Shown here piece after piece: positions 17,228-24,923 of a stretch of 64,000 nucleotides of DNA (positions are counted from its first letter, which is position 1; each line of letters opens with the position of its first letter). The notes below the pieces were generated by a model, which was not told the DNA's origin, did no database searches, and worked only from the letters and a program-made list of their open reading frames with translations. This stretch comes from an uncultured Verrucomicrobia subdivision 3 bacterium (lineage in GTDB: Bacteria; Verrucomicrobiota; Verrucomicrobiia; Limisphaerales; UBA11358): NCBI GenBank assembly GCA_903858275.1, contig CAIOIC010000109.1:24988-88987 (forward strand). The letters are read 5' to 3'. A program made the translations under genes and the position numbers.

Positions 17228-19078
17228 ATGTGCGGCATCATTGGATACGTTGGAAAAAAAGCGGCCTCGCCCATCCTGCTGGAAGGCTTGCGGCGGCTGG
17301 AATACCGCGGCTATGACAGCGCAGGCGTGGCGGTTTTGGACAAAGCAACCCTGACCGTCCGTAAAAAACTAGGTAAGATTGACGAGGGCATCGCGCGCCT
17401 GCTGAAGGCCGAACCCGTCACCGGCACGCTTGGCATTGCCCACACCCGCTGGGCCACGCATGGCGTTCCATCCGATAAAAATTCCCACCCGCACCTCGAC
17501 GCCTCCGGCAAAATCGCCGTCGCCCACAACGGCGTCATCGAAAACTACGACTCACTCAAGCAGAAGCTGATTCAAGCCGGGCACAAGTTCAAATCCGACA
17601 CGGACACAGAAGTGCTCGCGCATCTTATCGGCGATTATTATGCCAAACGCGCCGGCAAGAACGGTGATTCGCTCACCCAGGCCGTCTGCGACGCGCTGCG
17701 CGAAGTCATCGGCACCTACGGTCTGGTGGTCATCTGCACGGATTTTCCGGACATAATGGTGGGCGCGCGGCGCGGTTCGCCGCTCATCATTGGGATCGGC
17801 AAAGATGAAAATTTTATTGCCAGCGACGCCAACGCCATCGTGGCGCACACCAAAAAAGTGATTTACCTGAACGACTACGACGTGGCGACCGTCACCGGCG
17901 ACCGGTTCGACGTGCAGAATCTCGGCACGGAAACAGCCAACGTCCAGATCAGCAAGCTGGAATTTTCACAGGAGGACGCGGCGCGCGGCAAGCACGCGCA
18001 TTTCATGCTCAAGGAAATCTACGAGCAGCCGCAGACGGTGCTGAACGCGCTGCGCGGGCGTTTGGATTTTGAAGGCGCGACGGCGAAGTTCGGCGGCCTG
18101 AACATGACGGCGGCGGAACTGCGGAACATTGACCGCATCGTCATCGCCGCCAGCGGCACGAGCTGGCACGCGGCGCTAGTAGGCGAATATTTGATCGAGG
18201 AACTGGCACAAATTCCGGTCGAGGTGGAGTTCGCGCACGAGTTCTGTTACCGGAATTGTCCGCTGGAAAAAAACACCGTGCTGCTGGTGCTTTCGCAGTC
18301 CGGCGAAACGGCAGACACCCTCGCCGCACTGCGCGAAGCCAAGCGGCGGGGCCACCGCGCGCTGGCCATCGTCAACGTCGTCGGCAGCACCATCGCGCGC
18401 GAATCGGACGGCGGTATTTATATGCACGCCGGACCGGAAATCGGCGTCGCCTCGACGAAGGCATTTGTCTCGACCCTTTCCATTTTAACGCTGCTGGCGG
18501 TTCATCTCGGTCGGCTGCGCCATCTTTCCGCCAAGCGCGCGCTGGATGTTTTGCACGGATTGGAAGCCTTGCCAAAACAGATTGAAAAGTTACTGACGCA
18601 AAATGATTTGCTGAAAAAGCTGGCAAAGAAATATGCGAAGGCGGAGGACTTCTTTTTTCTCGGCCGCGGCTACACGTTTCCGATTGCGCTTGAAGGCGCA
18701 CTGAAGCTGAAGGAAATTTCCTACATCCACGCCGAGGGCTATTCGGCGGCGGAGATGAAGCACGGGCCGATCGCACTGATTGACGCCAAGACCCCGACGG
18801 TTTTTCTCGTGCCGCAGGACGCGATGTATGAGAAAACGATGGCAAATCTCGCCATGATCCGCGCCCGCAAAGGCCCGATCATCGCGGTGGCAACCGAAGG
18901 CGACAAGGCCACAAAAAAAGTCGCGGAAGACATGATTTACCTGCCAAAGACGCTCGACTTGCTGAATCCGATTCTCGCCAGCGTGCCGCTGCAATTGTTC
19001 GCCTATCACATCGCTGTCGCGCGCGGCTGCGATGTGGACAAGCCCCGCAACCTGGCCAAAAGCGTGACCGTGGAATAA
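17228..19078 (+). CDS. glmS: Glutamine-fructose-6-phosphate aminotransferase (isomerizing)
   Basis: A 616-residue enzyme that makes glucosamine 6-phosphate for peptidoglycan and lipopolysaccharide. The N-terminal glutamine amidotransferase domain starts MCGIIGYVG, with Cys2 the nucleophile after Met removal, and includes HTRWATHGVPSDKNSHPH. Two SIS sugar-isomerase domains follow (IVIAASGTSWHAALVGEYL and FFLGRGYTFPIALEGALKLKEISY). It ends with the near-universal DKPRNLAKSVTVE. The last 17 codons plus 29 bp after the stop are repeated exactly at 24664-24747, so the present 3' end may be supplied by an inserted element. Confidence 0.97.
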   Translation: MCGIIGYVGKKAASPILLEGLRRLEYRGYDSAGVAVLDKATLTVRKKLGKIDEGIARLLKAEPVTGTLGIAHTRWATHGVPSDKNSHPHLDASGKIAVAHNGVIENYDSLKQKLIQAGHKFKSDTDTEVLAHLIGDYYAKRAGKNGDSLTQAVCDALREVIGTYGLVVICTDFPDIMVGARRGSPLIIGIGKDENFIASDANAIVAHTKKVIYLNDYDVATVTGDRFDVQNLGTETANVQISKLEFSQEDAARGKHAHFMLKEIYEQPQTVLNALRGRLDFEGATAKFGGLNMTAAELRNIDRIVIAASGTSWHAALVGEYLIEELAQIPVEVEFAHEFCYRNCPLEKNTVLLVLSQSGETADTLAALREAKRRGHRALAIVNVVGSTIARESDGGIYMHAGPEIGVASTKAFVSTLSILTLLAVHLGRLRHLSAKRALDVLHGLEALPKQIEKLLTQNDLLKKLAKKYAKAEDFFFLGRGYTFPIALEGALKLKEISYIHAEGYSAAEMKHGPIALIDAKTPTVFLVPQDAMYEKTMANLAMIRARKGPIIAVATEGDKATKKVAEDMIYLPKTLDLLNPILASVPLQLFAYHIAVARGCDVDKPRNLAKSVTVE

Positions 19079-19107
19079 TCCTTCAATGATACCGCGGTTG
19101 TTGTTGA
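19024..19107 (+). repeat. 84-bp direct repeat, left copy (glmS 3' end)
   Basis: This copy covers the last 17 codons of glmS, its stop and 29 bp beyond. It is identical base for base to 24664-24747, with an offset of exactly 5640 bp; similarity stops abruptly on both sides. It contains a near-perfect 7-bp inverted pair (19067-19073 with 19092-19098), a possible recombinase core. The right edge meets a broken reductase gene. Confidence 0.95.
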
Positions 19108-19472
19108 TGCATACGGCACGACGATGGCCGCGCCTTGCGGGAAACTTACGCTGGCTGGTAGTCGATGGACTTGGGATAACTGACACAACGCAAACTCAGC
19201 GTAACTGCCGGCGGTATAAACCGAGTCGCCCGGATTGAACGCACTCACCTCACCGCGACCGCTTCAACAATCCCTGCCGCATCGCTACCTGGCGTGTAAA
19301 GCAACGCCGGTTTGCGGGCGTAATTTCCGGAACGGATGTAAGTCTCGACCGGATTAACCCCGACGGCACGCACGCGAACAAGAACTTGCCCGACATCTGG
19401 CTGTGGAACTGGCAGCTCCAGCAAACGCAACACGTCAGGTTCACCGAATTGATCTACGCGAATGGCTTTCAT
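19108..19472 (-). pseudogene. Truncated NADPH:quinone reductase / zinc-type alcohol dehydrogenase-like gene
   Basis: The minus-strand frame from 19472 reads [20 protein letters not shown] then [20 protein letters not shown] and [18 protein letters not shown], the N-terminus of a quinone oxidoreductase of the MDR superfamily. Near 19250 the frame shifts and continues as FNPGDSVYTAGSYAEFALC and FPQGAAIVVPYAS. The gene then stops dead at the edge of the 84-bp repeat; the Rossmann domain (some 200 residues) is missing. It is thus frameshifted and cut in half by the island boundary. Confidence 0.85.
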
Positions 19473-19707
19473 GTTTGCTATCGGTTCACGGATAATCACA
19501 CGGTGCTCAACCTCACTCAGTTTCATAAGGGAAATTATGATTTCACATTTGAATTGCCCAAGGTAAAATGCTATGATAATTTTTCCAGATGAAGTCCAGT
19601 TTGTCAGGCTTTGCTAAATTATTTTTCAAGGCGGTTGGCCGCAACAAAAATAAAGCAGGCGTGATTCGCTTGTGCCAGGCGGCTTTCAAAAGAGCCTAAA
19701 ACAGAAA

Positions 19708-20964
19708 ATGAAAACGGCACCAACTTCACAATCCGGTGCTGTCCCGCATTGGTATAAGTGGGAAATGTTGGTGGTTCTCTGGATTGCTTTTTTCCTCCAT
19801 CAAGGCTGTCGCCAGATTTACAATTCAGTGATCCCGCTCATCAAAACTGATCTCGGCTTGACCGATGTTCAGGCTGGCTTGGTCAGTTCCATTTTCACCT
19901 TGGTTTATGGTGTTCTGGTGCCGGTGGCGGGTTTGGTCGGCGACCGGTTTCCCCGCAAATGGATTATCTTTGCAAGTCTGTTGGTTTTCAGTAGTGGAAC
20001 GTTGCTGACGGGGTTTAGCACCAGTCTCGTGATGATGGTGCTGCTCATCAGTATCACTACCGGCGGCGGCGAGGCGTTTTTTTATCCTTCGACCACCTCG
20101 CTGCTCGCGCAGTTTCACGAAAAAACCCGGGCGCTGGCATTGGGGCTTTTGCAAACCGGCCTTTACATCGGGATCACCGTCAGCGGGCTGCTGGCGGGCT
20201 GGATTGGCCAGACACACGGCTGGCGCAATTCGTTTCTGGTCTTCGGTGGAGCGGGCATTCTGTGGACAATCGTGATTGCCTTGCGTTTGCGCAACTCGCC
20301 GTTGCCGGCAGTAAGCACTAAGAGTACGATGGATAAAATCCCTACCCGAGAAGTTTTGTCCTATCTAATGCGCCGGCCAACGGTCTGGATGTTGAGTCTG
20401 GCCTTTGGCGGCATGGTGTTTGTGGGGGTAGGCTATATGACGTGGATGCCGACGTTTCTCTACGAAAAGTTCCATCTCTCCGTAAAAGATGCCGCACTAA
20501 ACTCGATGCTCTACCACTTTAGCTTCGCCTTCCTTGGCGTGCTGGTGGGAGGGCGGGTTTCCGACGGGTTGGCGGCGCGACGACCAACAATCCGGATGGA
20601 AATTGGAATTCTCGGCCTGCTGCTCGGCGCACCGTTCATCTGGTTGATGGGCGCTTCGACAAATCTGACCATTGTCTATGTGGCGCTGGCGGGTTTTGGA
20701 TTCTTCCGCGGGTTGTATGACTCGAACCTCTTCGCCGCCCTTTATGATGTGATTCCCGCGCGTTATCGTTCCTCGGCCACCGGGCTGATGCTCAGTTGCG
20801 CATTCACCGTGGGCGCGACATCGCCCGTTCTGCTGGGCTATCTGAAACAGCACATTAATCTCGGTATAGGTTTATCAGCGTTGGCGTTCGTTTATTTTTT
20901 CGGGGCAGCCTTGCTCTTCATCGCGTTGAAAGTCTTTTTTGCAAGAGATTATGTCCGCGAATAA
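19708..20964 (+). CDS. Major facilitator superfamily transporter
   Basis: A 418-residue inner-membrane protein (430 if the GTG at 19672 is used) with about 12 hydrophobic segments. The MFS loop-2 signature is GLVGDRFPRKWIIFAS and the repeat in the second half is VGGRVSDGLAARRPTIRMEIG. It resembles transporters for organic and sugar acids such as the ACS group, but substrate cannot be fixed. It is the first gene of the island operon, 51 bp before the creatininase-like gene, and probably imports the substrate degraded by the enzymes that follow. Confidence 0.88.
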   Translation: MKTAPTSQSGAVPHWYKWEMLVVLWIAFFLHQGCRQIYNSVIPLIKTDLGLTDVQAGLVSSIFTLVYGVLVPVAGLVGDRFPRKWIIFASLLVFSSGTLLTGFSTSLVMMVLLISITTGGGEAFFYPSTTSLLAQFHEKTRALALGLLQTGLYIGITVSGLLAGWIGQTHGWRNSFLVFGGAGILWTIVIALRLRNSPLPAVSTKSTMDKIPTREVLSYLMRRPTVWMLSLAFGGMVFVGVGYMTWMPTFLYEKFHLSVKDAALNSMLYHFSFAFLGVLVGGRVSDGLAARRPTIRMEIGILGLLLGAPFIWLMGASTNLTIVYVALAGFGFFRGLYDSNLFAALYDVIPARYRSSATGLMLSCAFTVGATSPVLLGYLKQHINLGIGLSALAFVYFFGAALLFIALKVFFARDYVRE

Positions 20965-21015
20965 TCCTGATTCAACACACATGGATTCAACCATGCGGTT
21001 AATGAAACTCTTCAT

Positions 21016-21774
21016 ATGAAACTGGCAAACATGACCTGGCCTGAAATGGCCAAGCTGAAACGCGATCTTGTCGTTGTCCATCCGATTGCCGCGCTGGAAC
21101 AACATAGCCGCCATCTGCCCTTCTTTACGGATGCAATCCTTTGCGGTGCGGTGGCGGACGGCGTCGAGGCCACGCTGCCCAGCGATGTGTTGCTGCTGCC
21201 GGTGCAGTGGCTCGGGGCCTCCACCCATCATCTCGGCATGGCGGGTACCGTGAGCGCAGAAAACGAGACGCACATCAAACTTATCGCCGAACCGATGCGC
21301 TGCCTGCTGCGACACGGGTTCAAGCGGCAGTTCGTGCTTAACGGCCACGGCGGCAACAAGGATGGTTTTCACCTAGCCCTGCGCCAGCTCATCCTGGAGT
21401 TCCCCGACGCGCAGCTTTTTGGGGCGAGTTACTGGGAAGTAGCGACCGATGAAATTGCCAGGATTTTACAAGGCCCGATCAAGGCCGTCGGTCACGCATG
21501 CGAGTGCGAGACGGCGATGATGCTGGCCATCCAGCCGGACTTGGTGCGCCGCGACGCAATCCACAACGACCTGCTGGCCACGCGCCAGCCAAAGACTTTA
21601 CGCGGCGTTTACGTCGCCCCTGACATGAAAGTACAAACCGAACACGGCGGCGTGGGCTACGCGGAACTCGCCACGGCGAAGAACGGGAAATTGCTGCTCG
21701 CGGCCGTTGTAACACGAGTCGTGGAAGTAATCCGGGCGACGCAGGTCATAAAACGGCGCGGCAAACGCAGTTGA
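21016..21774 (+). CDS. Creatininase-family amidohydrolase
   Basis: A 252-residue metalloenzyme-like protein. The creatininase signature is present: VVHPIAALEQHSRHLPFFTD, where Glu, His and Asp bind metal, then NGHGGNKDG, and GHACECETAMMLAI with the second metal glutamate. In the classical motif the second position reads EQHGPHLP, so EQHSRHLP is a variant. Family members hydrolyse creatinine, riboflavin-precursor amides and other cyclic amides or lactones. With a transporter, dehydratase-like and SDR genes around it, a catabolic role is likely. It is 7 bp from the next gene. Confidence 0.85.
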   Translation: MKLANMTWPEMAKLKRDLVVVHPIAALEQHSRHLPFFTDAILCGAVADGVEATLPSDVLLLPVQWLGASTHHLGMAGTVSAENETHIKLIAEPMRCLLRHGFKRQFVLNGHGGNKDGFHLALRQLILEFPDAQLFGASYWEVATDEIARILQGPIKAVGHACECETAMMLAIQPDLVRRDAIHNDLLATRQPKTLRGVYVAPDMKVQTEHGGVGYAELATAKNGKLLLAAVVTRVVEVIRATQVIKRRGKRS

Positions 21775-21781
21775 ACCAAAT

Positions 21782-22972
21782 ATGAGAATCATTGACCTCA
21801 AAGCACGGTGTGTGGCAATCCCGTTGGATTGCCAGTTGCGGCACAACACAGGCGTCCATCCGGGATATTTCCTGCGGACGATCTTGGAAATCATTACCGA
21901 CGAAGGCATCGTCGGCCTCGGCGAAGTCGGCGGCGGGGACCAGCGCGGTGCGTTGTTGAAACTCAAGCCGCGCATCGTCGGCCTTGATCCGTTCCACCTT
22001 GAAGTCATCAAACTCAAGGTTCTCCGCAGCATTTATTACATGTCCAACTCCAGACTCTACGGCGCGATCGAGATCGCCTGCCTCGACATCCAGGGCAAGG
22101 TGCTGGGCCGACCGGTAAGCGACCTGCTCGGTGGCGCGGTGCGAGATCGCGTGCCGATGATGGGCGAGCTAAGCTGGCGCTATGATCGTCCCGGCGGCGG
22201 CGACGACACCTGCGCCGAGGATCTCGTCGAACAAGCCGTGGAACTGCATGAGACGCTCGGCGTGAACACGGTGAAAATGAAAGGCGGCGTGGTGGATCCG
22301 GATACGGAGGTTCGCGTAATGGAACTTTGCCGCAAACGGATGGGGCCGAACTTCAACCTGCGCGTGGACGCCAACGGCGTTTGGTCGGTGGCGACGGCGG
22401 TGCGGATCGGCCGGCGGTTGGAGCCGCTCGGCCTCGAATACTTTGAAGACCCGGCGTGGGGCATCGAAGGACTGGCGGCGGTGCGGCGGCAGGTGCGTAT
22501 TCCGATTGCGACGAATATGTATCCAGCGAAGTTTGACGACCTCGGTCCGGCGATCCGGCTCGACGCGGTGGACATCGTGTTGACCGATCTGCACTACTGG
22601 GAAGGTCCGCGCGGAGTGAAGGATCTTTGCGCCGTGCTGCGGACTTTCAATCTCGGGGTCGGCATGCACAGCGGCGCGGAATTCGGCATCGAGATGTCGG
22701 CCATGCTTCACACCGCCTGCACGATTCCCGAAATGCACTTCGCCGGCGACGCCGTCTATAACCATCTCACCGACGACATCATCGTCGGCGGCAAGATGCG
22801 TTATGAGGGCGGCTGCCTGCGCGTGCCGACCGGCCCTGGCCTCGGCGTCGCGCTCGACGAGGAAAAGATGGAAAAATACGAGCGCTACTACGCGGAGAAA
22901 GGCGACTACTACGCACGTTTCCACCAAGATCCGCGCCGGCCGGACTGGTATCCGATTGTGGGCGGAATGTAA
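21782..22972 (+). CDS. Enolase-superfamily (mandelate racemase / sugar-acid dehydratase-like) enzyme
   Basis: A 396-residue enzyme with a capping domain and TIM barrel. The catalytic KxK motif is VKMKGG, metal ligands include Asp in LRVDANGVW and Glu in YFEDPAWG, and the third region reads IPIATNMYP as in glucarate dehydratases. The His-bearing strand is GVGMHSGAEFGIEMS. These features suggest dehydration of a sugar acid by the glucarate-dehydratase-like subgroup, an inference from motifs. It overlaps no neighbour but is only 7 and 8 bp from them, so it is cotranscribed in the island operon. Confidence 0.87.
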   Translation: MRIIDLKARCVAIPLDCQLRHNTGVHPGYFLRTILEIITDEGIVGLGEVGGGDQRGALLKLKPRIVGLDPFHLEVIKLKVLRSIYYMSNSRLYGAIEIACLDIQGKVLGRPVSDLLGGAVRDRVPMMGELSWRYDRPGGGDDTCAEDLVEQAVELHETLGVNTVKMKGGVVDPDTEVRVMELCRKRMGPNFNLRVDANGVWSVATAVRIGRRLEPLGLEYFEDPAWGIEGLAAVRRQVRIPIATNMYPAKFDDLGPAIRLDAVDIVLTDLHYWEGPRGVKDLCAVLRTFNLGVGMHSGAEFGIEMSAMLHTACTIPEMHFAGDAVYNHLTDDIIVGGKMRYEGGCLRVPTGPGLGVALDEEKMEKYERYYAEKGDYYARFHQDPRRPDWYPIVGGM

Positions 22973-22980
22973 GGCTTGCT

Positions 22981-23739
22981 ATGAAAACTAATCAGTTAAA
23001 AGATAGGGTCGCCATTGTGACGGGAGCTTCGCGCGGCATCGGCCGAGCCATCGCGATCGGGCTAGCGGGCAAAGGCGCAGCCATCGTCGTCAACTACGCC
23101 ACCAAGTCGGCCGCCGCCGAGGAAGTCGTCAACCAAATCCTAGCCAGAGGCGGCCAAGCGGTCGCCGTTCAGGCTGATATGAAAGACCTCGCGCAACATG
23201 AGCGGATCGTGGCGGCGGCCTGCAAGCATTTCGGCAGAATTGACATTCTGGTTAACAACGCAGCCATTACACACAGGCACCCGTTTCAGGAAGCGACCGC
23301 CGCCGCTTGGGATGAAATCATGGGGGTTAACTTGAAAGGCGTCTATTTTTTAACTCAAGCGGTGGCGCGCGTCATGGCCCCGCAACACACGGGCAAAATC
23401 ATTAACATCTCCAGCGTCCACGACACGCGGGCCATGATGAACAACTCGATCTACTCCATTAGCAAAAGCGGCCTTGTGATGCTGACGAAGTCGCTCGCGC
23501 TCGAACTCGCGGAAAAGGGCATACAAGTGAACTGCATTTCGCCTGGCGCAATCGTGACTGACGAAACCCGCGACCGACTGTCAGACCCCGCATATCGTGA
23601 CCGCGTCCTAGCGAAAATTCCGAGCCGCCGCGTCGGCGAGCCGGAGGAAGTGGTCGGCGCCGTTGTGCTACTGGCGTCGCCCGAATCAGATTACATCACC
23701 GGAACCACCCTCTATGTGGATGGCGGCATGTTGTTGTAA
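22981..23739 (+). CDS. Short-chain dehydrogenase/reductase (FabG-like)
   Basis: A 252-residue classical SDR. The cofactor loop is VTGASRGIGRAI, followed by LVNNAAITHRHPF, then ISSVHDTRAMM and the active-site Tyr and Lys in IYSISKSGL. It ends TTLYVDGGMLL. In this setting it is more likely a sugar or polyol dehydrogenase of the island catabolic route than a fatty-acid enzyme; the dedicated fabG is at 3198-3941. Eight bp separate it from the dehydratase-like gene. Confidence 0.9.
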   Translation: MKTNQLKDRVAIVTGASRGIGRAIAIGLAGKGAAIVVNYATKSAAAEEVVNQILARGGQAVAVQADMKDLAQHERIVAAACKHFGRIDILVNNAAITHRHPFQEATAAAWDEIMGVNLKGVYFLTQAVARVMAPQHTGKIINISSVHDTRAMMNNSIYSISKSGLVMLTKSLALELAEKGIQVNCISPGAIVTDETRDRLSDPAYRDRVLAKIPSRRVGEPEEVVGAVVLLASPESDYITGTTLYVDGGMLL

Positions 23740-23762
23740 AAACATTCAGCGAAAGAACTCAT

Positions 23763-24296
23763 ATGGCATTTGACATCAAACAGCGCGGCAAACTGACCTA
23801 CTACTATCGCGCCAGCCGACCCGTATTCTCCTTCGTCGTCACGGAGGCGATGCCGGATGGCGATCTCCGGGTCTATCTCGCAGGACTGACCGGAGGCGAA
23901 TCGGCCACGCGCAATCTCGGCCTGTCTGACACGGCCACGATGGATCCCGACCGGGAGATTCCGCGCGTGTTCGAGACGTGGGAAGACTGGCTAAAGGAAG
24001 CGGGTGTATGCAATTCGATCACGGAACTGGATTTCATCGAAATGCATGTTTTTGGTTGCCAACCGAAGTCGCCCAGTCCGCTCGCCGATCCCGCCGGCTA
24101 TGCCGCCGAAATCGAGCGCTTGCGCACGGCCTACGGACGCGCCTACGCCGCTTACTTCCATGACCATCTGCCGGAACACGGCCTGCCCGCGCGGTTCACC
24201 GTTCATGTTGTGGACGTGCCAGACAAGGTGGCGTCCTATGAGTTTTACACAACGGCGCTCCGGCAAAAAAACCGGACCGGAATAAAATCCATCTGA
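23763..24296 (+). CDS. Conserved-looking protein of unknown function in the island operon
   Basis: A 177-residue soluble protein, 23 bp after the SDR gene. I do not recognise a family. It has no signal peptide or membrane segment, has a mixed charge pattern with aromatic-rich start LTYYYRASRPVFSFVV, and an ending FTVHVVDVPDKVASYEFYTTALR. The operon position suggests an accessory to the catabolic enzymes. Codon use is like its neighbours, so it is probably a real gene. Confidence 0.6.
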   Translation: MAFDIKQRGKLTYYYRASRPVFSFVVTEAMPDGDLRVYLAGLTGGESATRNLGLSDTATMDPDREIPRVFETWEDWLKEAGVCNSITELDFIEMHVFGCQPKSPSPLADPAGYAAEIERLRTAYGRAYAAYFHDHLPEHGLPARFTVHVVDVPDKVASYEFYTTALRQKNRTGIKSI

Positions 24297-24377
24297 ACAC
24301 GGCTAAAAAACCTCTACGGGAAGGCTTGGGTTGTTGGGGGGGCGTATTCCGAGATAATGCATTACCAACCAAACGCC

Positions 24378-24663
24378 ATGAATTTGAAACCAAAGATCAC
24401 GACACTCGTTATCGGCCCAATTTTCCCGAAAGCCCATGTTTCGATTCAAGCGGCAAGCTCTGGTTCACAGAATGTAAAGCAGGCTGCCTGACGTGTTTTG
24501 CCGACGGAAAACTGGAGCGCCTTGCCGCCGGTGGCAAAATCGACTGCCTGTCATTTGATGCCGCTGACGACATTTGGTTCACCGATCCGGAAAGCCACAA
24601 GTTACGCAAATATCTCCGGCGGGAACAGTGCTTCGAGGGCGTGCTGGAGAGAGCGGGGGCGAA
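24378..24663 (+). pseudogene. Truncated SMP-30/gluconolactonase-like gene at the island's right edge
   Basis: An ATG at 24378 begins MNLKPKITTLVIGP; near 24419 a one-base shift leads to NFPESPCFDSSGKLWFTE, then CFADGKLERLAAGGK and FDAADDIWFTDPESHKLRKY, which is beta-propeller sequence of the SMP-30/lactonase type. It stops at the 84-bp repeat after about 95 residues where 280-300 are expected. By chance it runs in frame into the copied glmS tail (GCDVDKPRNLAKSVTVE). So it is both frameshifted and truncated. Confidence 0.8.
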
Positions 24664-24747
24664 CGGCTGCGATGTGGACAAGCCCCGCAACCTGGCCAAA
24701 AGCGTGACCGTGGAATAATCCTTCAATGATACCGCGGTTGTTGTTGA
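24664..24747 (+). repeat. 84-bp direct repeat, right copy (duplicated glmS 3' end)
   Basis: Exact copy of 19024-19107, including the glmS stop codon and the 29 bp after it, separated from glmS by the island. If the island integrated at the glmS 3' end, this would be the displaced original end. Confidence 0.95.
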
Positions 24748-24765
24748 AGTAGAGAAACAAAAGAA

Positions 24766-24805
24766 TTTGTTACTAGACAATATTCTTTGTAACTAGAAAT
24801 TAAGT
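24766..24805. repeat. Two 20-bp tandem units next to the right glmS repeat
   Basis: tttgttactaga at 24766 recurs as tttgtaactaga at 24786, a 20-bp spacing, with GTTAC/GTAAC also forming an inverted pair. It lies 19 bp beyond the right 84-bp repeat in an AT-rich stretch before the next gene. It could be a recombinase arm site or a regulator site for the beta-helix gene. Confidence 0.45.
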
Positions 24806-24923
24806 TGGCAGCGCAAGCGTGCTTATAAGCGTTTACACCAACAAAAAAACCAGTTTCCCCATGCCAGCAATTGACTCGGCACAGGCGAAAACACAAACTC
24901 CAATTTAATCCGCTTATTTATCT

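Larger units (their letters stand above)
19024..24747. mobile_element. Putative genomic island bounded by duplicated glmS 3' ends
   Basis: A 5.6-kb block sits between two perfect 84-bp copies of the glmS tail. It carries a tightly packed operon (MFS transporter, creatininase-like, enolase-superfamily, SDR, unknown protein), and a truncated, frameshifted gene abuts each repeat from the inside. Duplication of a gene's 3' end at both ends of an insert is the usual mark of site-specific integration. However no integrase, transposase or terminal inverted repeats are present, so the mover is lost, acted in trans, or the arrangement arose by recombination. Misassembly across the 84-bp repeat cannot be excluded from sequence alone. 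Confidence 0.65.

Noticed and set aside
24326..24718. A complete 130-codon gene ending in the GlmS C-terminus
   Set aside because: The frame is a join of a frameshifted SMP-30 fragment with the copied glmS tail; each half matches a different family and neither is complete.
19024..24747. Tn7 or Tn7-like transposon at attTn7
   Set aside because: The insertion place fits, but there are no tnsABCDE-type genes, no end repeats of the Tn7 type at the boundaries, and the duplication is 84 bp rather than 5 bp.
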